A DNA stretch of 12,559 nt, from contig DGZP01000119.1 of the NCBI GenBank assembly GCA_002398565.1, positions 61,159 to 73,717 of the forward strand. Reading direction: 5' to 3'. The stretch comes from Proteiniphilum sp. UBA4977. Lineage in GTDB: Bacteria > Bacteroidota > Bacteroidia > Bacteroidales > Dysgonomonadaceae. Positions 7,170 through 12,057 of the stretch are shown one piece after another. The notes beneath the pieces are model-generated. The model was not told where the DNA came from and ran no database searches. It saw only the letters and a program-made list of their open reading frames with translations. The position numbers and the translations under genes are program-made. Numbering within the stretch: the stretch's first letter is position 1; each line of letters starts with the position of its first letter.

Positions 7170-8777
7170 TTAAATCGTTGCCGAATATCGTGGATTGGAC
7201 AGGTACGATCCAAGCGACTCGAGCATCGCGATCACCCCGTCGATCTTTTTTTCCTCGAATTTTTTGGAGGGCTTCACGTTTCCGTTGTTGTCACGGGCCA
7301 TCACGACGTTGCGGAAACAGTGCCGTGTAATAATGTTGTTGTCGATAACCGCCCTGCCTGACAGGATTATGCGCTCCAGTTCCTTCGTGGGGCGGTTGAA
7401 GTTGCCCAGATTCTGCCCGTATGGCGCCATGTTTATACCCTTTTCTGTTGCATTTATCACGAACTGCGTGGCATTCCACGGGTCATACGCGACGGAACTG
7501 AGGAATAGCAGATTATGCGCCTCCATCAGGTCGTTTAGGATGTAATCGTAGTCCGTCACGTTGCCGGGCGTGAGGGTCAGCAGTCCGAGCCGGCGCCACT
7601 CCGAATAGGTTTCCCTGAACCGTTTTTCGGTCAGCGCGGCCTGCGGAAGGTAATATTTTGTCAGAAAATGAAACTTGTCGTCCTGAGGGATCATGTAGTT
7701 CACACAGGTAAGGTCCGATGTGGCGGAAAGGTCGATACCTGCGTAAGCCTCCGCATCCTTGAAGTCCTCCAGCCTGATATCCTTCGAAGCCTCGATGATG
7801 TAGCTGTCCGGGATCCACACTTCGGACGAGTCGCACCAGATGTTCAGGTTCTTCGTCTTCACGTTCACCTCGTCAGAGGGGGTGTTGATCGCCTTGCGTA
7901 TCTCTTTCTGCAAATATTGAGGCCGAACGGTAACGTTAAGGTTCGGATTGCTTTTGATCCATACCCTGGGATCCTTCCAGTCGTCGTCCTTATCCAGGGT
8001 GAACACCGCGCAGAAAAACGAATCGTCCTCTTTCAGATTGTGGAGAATATCGACCGCCGTGTCCCTCAACTCGTAGCAGGGACCCAGCTTGTCAAATCCG
8101 GCAGTCGTGATGATGATCGCGAGCGGGTTCTCCCGGTTGCCCTGCCCGGACTCGAGCACGGCCTTTACGCTGTTGTTCTTTGCCGCATGGTACTCGTCCA
8201 GGATGAACATGTGCGGGTCGGGGCCATCCAGCTTTGTGGAGTCGGATGCCAGAACTTTCAGAAACGATTTTGTGGCGTCGAATTTCACGGTATCGCGGTA
8301 GACGGTTAGAAGTTTTCCCTTCGGATCCAGGCCGGTTGCGAAGTTGGAGCACAAAGGCCAGGCGGATATTTTCACCTGGTCGCGGGAGTTGGCCGCGAAA
8401 TAGATCTCCGCGCCATCCTCTCCGTCGTTGATCAGACCATCCAATCCCATGCCCGCCGCGAGTGCCGTCTTTCCGTTCTTCCTCGCGATCTCGATGTACG
8501 CCGTCTGCGTGAGCCTGGTGCCGTCGTCGTTGAAAAATCCGTACACGCTTGCAACGATCCACTGCTGCCACGGCTCCAGGAGAAAAGGCTTTCCGGAGTG
8601 CCGGGACTTGAAGTGCTTCAATATCGAATAGAACCGGATCTTGTCATCCACCACGTCCTCCCTGAATTCGTAGAGATCCATGAGGGAGAAGAACCGTTCG
8701 CAGGCAAGCCTTATCAGCTCGCATGCGACGATCTCCCCGGATATGACCTGCTGCGCGTACTGGACGTATTGTTTCAT
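7170..8777 (-). CDS. terL: Terminase large subunit (Terminase_1-type, HK97-like)
   Basis: The 535-residue packaging motor has FLLEPWQQWIVASVYGF (65-81), a variant Walker A ARKNGKT (98-104), Walker B MFILDE (190-195) followed by YHAAKN, and the coupling motif ITTAG (223-227). The C-terminal RNase H-like nuclease includes AGIDLSATSDLT (346-357, D349), YDPWNA (431-436) and KKIDGVIA (510-517, D513). All catalytic acids appear intact. ATP hydrolysis drives DNA into the prohead through the portal, and the nuclease makes the packaging cut. It overlaps the small terminase by ATGA (8774-8777). The similarity to the HK97-like cos group suggests cohesive-end packaging. The portal normally follows directly, but here two glycosyltransferase genes intervene. 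Confidence 0.96.
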   Translation of the reverse strand: MKQYVQYAQQVISGEIVACELIRLACERFFSLMDLYEFREDVVDDKIRFYSILKHFKSRHSGKPFLLEPWQQWIVASVYGFFNDDGTRLTQTAYIEIARKNGKTALAAGMGLDGLINDGEDGAEIYFAANSRDQVKISAWPLCSNFATGLDPKGKLLTVYRDTVKFDATKSFLKVLASDSTKLDGPDPHMFILDEYHAAKNNSVKAVLESGQGNRENPLAIIITTAGFDKLGPCYELRDTAVDILHNLKEDDSFFCAVFTLDKDDDWKDPRVWIKSNPNLNVTVRPQYLQKEIRKAINTPSDEVNVKTKNLNIWCDSSEVWIPDSYIIEASKDIRLEDFKDAEAYAGIDLSATSDLTCVNYMIPQDDKFHFLTKYYLPQAALTEKRFRETYSEWRRLGLLTLTPGNVTDYDYILNDLMEAHNLLFLSSVAYDPWNATQFVINATEKGINMAPYGQNLGNFNRPTKELERIILSGRAVIDNNIITRHCFRNVVMARDNNGNVKPSKKFEEKKIDGVIAMLESLGSYLSNPRYSATI

Positions 8778-9157
8778 TTTTTCTTCGATGCCAAAAATTC
8801 CTCGAGTGCCGATTTTTGTTCGTCACTCCCGGTATCTTTCATCTTCGCCCGGGACTTGACGGTCAAGCCGTACTCTTTCATGATCGCCAGCACCTGGTTA
8901 TAATTCTTCGAGGCGATGGTCTGCGCCGGGTTTGGCACGTCGTCACCAAGCCGGGACCTGGTGACTGGTCCCTCATCAAGTAGTTTCTCTGTCGCCTGCA
9001 GATACATCTCGTACGAGGTCATCAGCATGTTCAGCGCGCCGGAGTCGAGGACGTCCAGTTTCTGTTTTGCCCGAAGTTCCCGGATGATGGCCTTCATGAA
9101 TTTTGCCGTTTCCTCGCTTACGTTGCCCGGGATCGGAAATGTAAATCTCGTTGCCAT
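8774..9157 (-). CDS. terS: Terminase small subunit, P27 family
   Basis: The protein is 127 residues from ATG 9157 (MATRFTFPIPGNVS). A TTG at 9181 would extend it by 8 residues but starts inside the 36-bp repeat and is disfavoured. Family marks are SEETAKFMKAIIRELRAKQKLDVLDSGALNMLMTSY (14-49), with the L..l...D...l..Y pattern of P27 proteins, EGPVTRSRLGDDVPNPA (62-78), then ASKNYNQVLAIMKEYGLTVKSRAKM (82-106), equal to the conserved 'fGLtp.sR.k' end. The small subunit recognises the packaging site and regulates the large subunit. It is upstream of terL with a 4-nt overlap and downstream of an HNH gene, the standard arrangement. The repeat copy at 9163-9198 lies just ahead. Confidence 0.9.
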   Translation of the reverse strand: MATRFTFPIPGNVSEETAKFMKAIIRELRAKQKLDVLDSGALNMLMTSYEMYLQATEKLLDEGPVTRSRLGDDVPNPAQTIASKNYNQVLAIMKEYGLTVKSRAKMKDTGSDEQKSALEEFLASKKK

Positions 9158-9162
9158 ATGCT

Positions 9163-9198
9163 TTTTTATTACTAACCACAAAAACCGATATCACTTTT
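9163..9198 (-). promoter_or_regulatory. 36-bp repeat copy B ahead of small terminase (candidate phage promoter or leader)
   Basis: This is identical to copy A (5062-5097) at 35 of 36 positions; the only change is the base after GATATCG (G here, C in copy A on the minus strand). It ends 5 nt before the terS ATG, against 9 nt for the portal copy. The two copies are therefore in different frames relative to the genes they precede, which argues for a DNA or RNA function over a conserved peptide. It lies next to phased A/T tracts. Confidence 0.55.
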
Positions 9199-9372
9199 TT
9201 GAAAATATCATTTTGATACTTTTTAACTAAAAAATGGATTTTTGAAAAAATGCCGTGCGTGTGAAGTCTGGTTTGTGGGGGTTTCAGAGCCTTAATCCTC
9301 TAAAATTTTACCCCATACCCCCACTGCCGAAAAATTTCACTATCATTTTGTCAATACCGGTATGTCATTTTG
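9199..9372. other. Noncoding region between HNH and terS: candidate packaging (cos/pac) site
   Basis: Signals from left to right are as follows. (1) T and A tracts of 4-6 bases are centred near 9203, 9212, 9222, 9231 and 9241, about 9.5 bp apart, which should curve the DNA. (2) TATCATTTTG occurs at 9206-9215 and 9341-9350, with a TGTCATTTTG variant at 9363-9372. (3) An 8-bp inverted repeat GTGGGGGT (9275-9282) / ACCCCCAC (9317-9324) has 34 bases between. (4) The 10-bp palindrome ATACCGGTAT (9354-9363) lies between two TCATTTTGT copies 22 bp apart. In HK97-like phages the region between HNH and terS is a usual place for cos. The role is inferred from location and structure; no cut site can be read directly. 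Confidence 0.4.
9275..9324. repeat. Inverted repeat GTGGGGGT ... ACCCCCAC in the HNH-terS gap
   Basis: The arms 9275-9282 and 9317-9324 are perfect over 8 bp, with 34 bases between. An inner AGAG/CTCT pair and the palindrome AAAATTTT occur within the loop. No T-run follows on either strand, so it is a poor terminator. The G-rich and C-rich arms stand out in an A/T-rich gap. Confidence 0.55.
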
Positions 9373-9373
9373 T
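9343..9373. repeat. Palindrome ATACCGGTAT flanked by direct repeats TCATTTTGT
   Basis: The direct repeats are at 9343-9351 and 9365-9373, a 22-bp period (about two helical turns), with the 10-bp palindrome at 9354-9363 between them. The right copy abuts the HNH stop codon (9373-9375). The layout suits a dimeric DNA-binding protein, such as the small terminase or the small RHH/HTH protein encoded upstream. Neither is shown. Confidence 0.5.
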
Positions 9374-9684
9374 TATTCTCTGCCACCTGCATGTTTCTTC
9401 GCGTGACACTCGTCACACAGGCTCATCAGAATGTCGAAGTCGAACGCGAGTCGAAGACGTTCAAGGGGATCATCGGTCGACATGAACGATATGGTGTGAT
9501 GCACATCGTCCGCCGGCGTGATCCTGCCCTGCTTCTCGCACTCCTCACATAGCGGATTACATATCATCTTCCACGCCCTGAGAGCACGCCAGCGCTGCGA
9601 GTTGTAGATCTTCATCCTCTCGCGCCGCTGACGGTCGTGATCCCGGGAACTACTGTTCTTCTTCGGCTTGTATATTGTTGGCAT
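9373..9684 (-). CDS. HNH endonuclease of the packaging module
   Basis: The 103-residue protein has a basic N-terminus (KPKKNSSSRDHDRQRRERMKIYNSQRWRALRAW) leading to a zinc knuckle CEEC (46-49), then DDVHHTIS (59-66) and LCDECHAKKH (89-98). These correspond to the two CxxC pairs and the catalytic HH and CH..H parts of HNH enzymes (VHHI..., LC..CH..kH). The asparagine of 'HNH' is not at its usual place (ILMSLC), so the central metal-binding geometry may vary. HNH proteins next to HK97-type terminases stimulate cutting at cos. It overlaps the preceding sigma-like gene by 35 nt and is followed by the cos-like gap and terS. A free-standing homing-type role is the less likely alternative. Confidence 0.88.
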   Translation of the reverse strand: MPTIYKPKKNSSSRDHDRQRRERMKIYNSQRWRALRAWKMICNPLCEECEKQGRITPADDVHHTISFMSTDDPLERLRLAFDFDILMSLCDECHAKKHAGGRE

Positions 9685-9976
9685 GCCTGTTGTGTTTCTG
9701 TCTGCTGCGATGATCGTGTATGGTCTGGAACATTATCATCTGGAACCTCTCTCGGACCCTGTCGATAACTTGCAAAGGTTCGCAGCCCTCCCGTACAACG
9801 CGCTCGATGGCGTCATGAAGGACATCCTCCGCATCCACGCCGCCATGGCATCTGGCATCTTCGCACAGCTCCCCCCTGAGTGCATCATACTCCTTGCCAA
9901 TCAACTCAAGTAACTCCCGGTCGGCAGGCTTCTCAAGTAGCATCCTGTTGCGCCGCGGCCTTGGATATTGTTTCAT
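9650..9976 (-). CDS. Small sigma-70 region 2-like protein (putative)
   Basis: This 108-residue protein contains GGVDAEDVLHDAIERVV (45-61), comparable to the 'DAEDlvQevflrvw' helix of sigma-70 region 2, and RFQMIMFQTIHDHRSRQKHNR (77-97), comparable to 'f..wL..ia.N..iDhlRr.kR'. No region 4 helix-turn-helix follows, so if it is sigma-like it is a region 2-only form. Such proteins often sit between replication and packaging genes in phages, where they may control late transcription. It overlaps the upstream small gene by 44 nt if started at 9976, or by 11 nt if started at the internal ATG 9943, and overlaps the HNH gene by 35 nt. Similarity was judged by eye and is remote, so the protein could instead have an unrelated helical fold. 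Confidence 0.5.
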   Translation of the reverse strand: MKQYPRPRRNRMLLEKPADRELLELIGKEYDALRGELCEDARCHGGVDAEDVLHDAIERVVREGCEPLQVIDRVRERFQMIMFQTIHDHRSRQKHNRHANNIQAEEEQ

Positions 9977-10115
9977 CGCAGATCTGTGTTATTGAATTTC
10001 GCAGCAATATCCTGATAACTGCCGACTGGCTGATGCCCATCATCTCCGCCAGCTCCCTTATCCGCATGTCGTCCGATACGCTGATCCTGATTAGTCTGTT
10101 TATCCGTCTTCCCAT
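9933..10115 (-). CDS. Small DNA-binding protein, ribbon-helix-helix or HTH type (putative)
   Basis: A 60-residue protein, MGRRINRLIRISVSDDMRI, followed by RELAEMMGISQSAVIRILLRNSI. The strand-like LIRISVSDD and the following helices RELAEMMG and SQSAVIRILLRN fit a ribbon-helix-helix regulator of the Arc/CopG kind, while ELAEMMGISQSAVIRILL could also be read as a helix-turn-helix. Either way it is a likely DNA-binding regulator. It starts 7 nt after the SNF2 helicase stop and overlaps the next gene, so it is translated in the same operon. Its target is not known; the palindromes in the HNH-terS gap or the GTCACA array are candidates. Confidence 0.65.
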   Translation of the reverse strand: MGRRINRLIRISVSDDMRIRELAEMMGISQSAVIRILLRNSITQICDETISKAAAQQDAT

Positions 10116-10122
10116 TCTATCA

Positions 10123-11490
10123 TTAGTTTATATATTTATCAATCAAGGCTTTGGTTGCCTGCATCAGCGCCTCCTGCCCCGTATTCTTGTTCTCTATCGC
10201 CTGTATTACCCGCTGGTCGTGCGTGTTGTGTGCCACCAGCCGGAAGATCATCACGGGCCTGGTCTGTCCTTGCCTGTGAAGTCTCGCATTCGCCTGCAGG
10301 TACAACTCGAGGCTCCAGGGCGTGGAGAACCACACGATGTTGTTGCCTCCCTTCTGCAGGTTCAACCCGTGCCCTGCACTGGCGGGGTGGGCGAGCAGTA
10401 CCTGTATTTTTCCTTCATTCCAGTCCTCTATGTCCTGCCCGGTATCAAGCTGCCGGGGGTTGTACTCCTTCAGTCTCTTCATCATTCGGCTAAGTTCGTG
10501 CTTGTAGTTGTAGAAGATTAGCACTGGACTGTTCGCCGCCTCGACAATTTCCTCCAACATATCCAGCTTCTCGTCGTGCACATGGTGAACATTCCGGTCA
10601 GCATCGTACACGGCGCCGCTGGCATACTGCAGCAGCTTGTTCGTCAGTGCCGCGGCGTTCACCGCCGTTATCTCCGTGTCCTGCAGCTGCAGTACCTGCT
10701 CCTTCTCGAATTCGTCGTACTTCCGCTGCGCTTCCGCGGACAGGTGCACCGGGATATCACGGACGATCTTGTCCGGCAGCTCGAGATAATCCTCTGCCTT
10801 CATCGAGATGCAGATATCCGATATCTTCTCGTAGATCTCCTGCTCGCTGCCGGTGTTGGCCTTGTACTCGTACACCACGTACCCGTTTGATCTTCCGGGA
10901 CGGAAATATCGGTTCCTGTAGCTTCCGATGGACCTTCCAAGCCGTTCGCCCATGTCAAGCAGGTACAGCTGGCTCCAGAGGTCGATCAAACCGTTCGGTG
11001 ATGGCGTTCCGGTCAGTCCCACGACACGTTTAACCTTTGTCCGCACCATCCTCAGCGCCTTGAATCGCTGGGAGGCGTGGTTCTTGAAGCTGGACAGCTC
11101 GTCGATCACGACCATGTCGAAGGGAAAGGCGGATCCGTACATAGACACCAGCCATGCCACGTTCTCCCGGTTGATCACGTAGATGTCGGCGGCGCGGTGA
11201 AGCGCTTCCTTCCGCTGCTTCTCCGTGCCTAATACCAGGGAGAGTCTGAGATGCTTCACGTGCTCCCAATTTTTCACTTCGTTCATCCAGGTGTCCTCTG
11301 CCACGCGCTTCGGCGCGACAACCAGTACCCTGCAGATCTCGAAGCTGTCGTACATCAGCCTGTCTATCGCGGTCAGCGTGGTGATCGTCTTGCCGAGTCC
11401 GAGGTCTAAAAACAAAGCACATCCGGGGTGGTCGAAAATATGTTGGATCGCCTGCTTTTGGTAGTTATGTAGGTTCTTTTCGCTCAACAT
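10123..11490 (-). CDS. Phage SNF2-family DEAD/DEAH-type helicase / translocase
   Basis: The 455-residue protein is a two-domain SF2 ATPase with Walker A DLGLGKT (29-35), LVVAPKRV (56-63, motif Ia), the motif II acid pair in VVIDELSSFKN (127-137, DELS in place of DEAH), VVGLTGTPSPNG (156-167, motif III), then LLQYASGAVY, HDEKLDMLEE and FYNYKHELSRM in the second half. Motif V is AHPASAGHGLNLQKGG (367-382) and motif VI is LQANARLHRQGQTRP (398-412, R403, R406). It lacks large accessory domains and is compact, as for phage SNF2 proteins. It probably moves on dsDNA during replication or recombination, together with the VRR-NUC encoded upstream, which it overlaps by 7 nt (11484-11490). An alternative is an anti-defence or repair role. 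Confidence 0.93.
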   Translation of the reverse strand: MLSEKNLHNYQKQAIQHIFDHPGCALFLDLGLGKTITTLTAIDRLMYDSFEICRVLVVAPKRVAEDTWMNEVKNWEHVKHLRLSLVLGTEKQRKEALHRAADIYVINRENVAWLVSMYGSAFPFDMVVIDELSSFKNHASQRFKALRMVRTKVKRVVGLTGTPSPNGLIDLWSQLYLLDMGERLGRSIGSYRNRYFRPGRSNGYVVYEYKANTGSEQEIYEKISDICISMKAEDYLELPDKIVRDIPVHLSAEAQRKYDEFEKEQVLQLQDTEITAVNAAALTNKLLQYASGAVYDADRNVHHVHDEKLDMLEEIVEAANSPVLIFYNYKHELSRMMKRLKEYNPRQLDTGQDIEDWNEGKIQVLLAHPASAGHGLNLQKGGNNIVWFSTPWSLELYLQANARLHRQGQTRPVMIFRLVAHNTHDQRVIQAIENKNTGQEALMQATKALIDKYIN

Positions 11491-11762
11491 CCCAGTTCCT
11501 CCAGAAATTTCTGCAGTCCTGCCTCGTCGTCGATCACATCGACCCGGAACCCCAGACCCCTGAGTTCCTGGTGAACTATCTTCTGCCTCGGCGTCGGCTT
11601 CTTCCCGGTCGTCTTGATCTCCACGAACCGGATCCTCCCACCGGGCATCAGGATCATGCGATCCGGCAAACCGGTGTAATATTGCGACTGCAGTTTCACG
11701 GCGATCCCGTTCAACTTCCCGATCTCTATCCTCAATTTCTTCTCTATCTGCTTTTCGCCCAT
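11484..11762 (-). CDS. VRR-NUC domain nuclease
   Basis: The 92-residue protein is a stand-alone VRR-NUC (PD-(D/E)xK) domain. It shows a helical N-terminus EKQIEKKLRIEIGKLNG, then YYTGLPDRMIL (29-38, D34), FVEIKTTGKKPTPRQKIVHQEL (47-68; E48, K50, Q60 typical active-site positions) and LGFRVDVIDD. It should cut DNA, possibly branched structures, using metal ions. VRR-NUC genes commonly neighbour SNF2 helicases in phages, which supports both calls and suggests they work as a pair on replication or recombination intermediates. It starts after the repeat-rich gap and has an A-rich leader with no Shine-Dalgarno. It overlaps the helicase start by 7 nt. Confidence 0.93.
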   Translation of the reverse strand: MGEKQIEKKLRIEIGKLNGIAVKLQSQYYTGLPDRMILMPGGRIRFVEIKTTGKKPTPRQKIVHQELRGLGFRVDVIDDEAGLQKFLEELGC

Positions 11763-11791
11763 TTTCTTAAAATTTGTAAATTAAATTAAGA

Positions 11792-12057
11792 TGTGACACT
11801 GTGACGTCTTTCGCGCGCGTAGACGTATCATGTTTAGCATGCGTTTTTTGCGTTTAGCATATGCGTTTATACGTTTTTACTATGCTAATCATCTTTTTTT
11901 TAGTTTATATATCATTTTAGGTGTCACAGCGTCACAATCTAATTTAAATATCTGTCAATCAAGTATTTAAGTGTGACACATACCCTGTCACAATGGCGTC
12001 ACACCCCGTCACACCTGATTTCCGACAGGTGTCACACCCTGTCACACATGCGTCACA
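11792..12057. repeat. Short interspersed repeats TGTCACA / CGTCACA
   Basis: Plus-strand copies: TGTCACA at 11922-11928, 11986-11992, 12030-12036 and 12040-12046; CGTCACA at 11930-11936, 11997-12003, 12007-12013 and 12051-12057. Opposite-orientation TGTGAC is at 11792-11797 and 11800-11805. GTGTGACACA is at 11971-11980. In the right cluster the steps are 11, 10, 23, 10 and 11 bp, close to one helical turn (the 23-bp step is about two), so the sites lie on one face of the DNA. The pairs at 11792/11800 and 11922/11930 are 8 bp apart. The last copy abuts the VapE stop codon. Confidence 0.75.
11832..11888. repeat. Direct and inverted repeats GTTTAGCAT(AT)GCGTTT
   Basis: Two direct copies begin at 11832 and 11852, 20 bp apart, reading GTTTAGCATGCGTTT and GTTTAGCATATGCGTTT. 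An inverted copy of the core, ATGCTAA, is at 11882-11888. The copies contain the palindromes GCATGC and GCATATGC. The family is distinct from the GTCACA copies, which suggests a second protein or a secondary structure near the VRR-NUC start. Confidence 0.6.

Larger units (their letters stand above)
11763..12057. other. Repeat-rich noncoding region: candidate replication origin or clustered operator
   Basis: This 295-base gap between the VapE-like gene and the VRR-NUC gene has three parts. Right (11971-12057): seven or more GTCACA-type copies. Middle (11889-11970): A/T-rich DNA with T-runs and two more GTCACA copies at 11922-11936. Left (11791-11888): two TGTGAC copies, CGCGCGCG (11812-11819) and TTTAGCAT repeats. 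No open reading frame worth calling and no Bacteroides-type promoter was found. Iterons beside an A/T-rich unwinding segment and next to a replication ATPase resemble a phage origin. Clustered operators for the downstream genes are the alternative. Confidence 0.45.

Noticed and set aside
7157..7213. Upstream start for the two-domain glycosyltransferase
   Set aside because: It would overlap the large terminase by 44 nt, while ATG 7156 follows an A-rich leader 13 nt after the terminase stop and gives a normal GT2 N-terminus.
7668..8309. Plus-strand open frame of 213 codons
   Set aside because: It lies wholly inside the large terminase gene on the other strand, shows no family pattern, and is best explained as a shadow of a GC-rich coding strand.
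9158..9181. TTG start for the small terminase at 9181
   Set aside because: It would begin inside the 36-bp repeat and add WLVIKKH-like residues encoded by that repeat. ATG 9157 gives a normal P27 start.
9275..9324. Intrinsic terminator after HNH
   Set aside because: The loop is 34 bases and no T-run follows the stem on either strand.
9880..10521. Plus-strand open frame of 213 codons
   Set aside because: It runs antisense to the SNF2 helicase, the small DNA-binding gene and part of the sigma-like gene, all of which have recognisable protein patterns. It has no domain signature.
11792..12057. CRISPR array
   Set aside because: The repeated unit is only about 7 bp, with spacing of 8-11 bp and changes in orientation; no 24-37-bp repeats or regular spacers are present.
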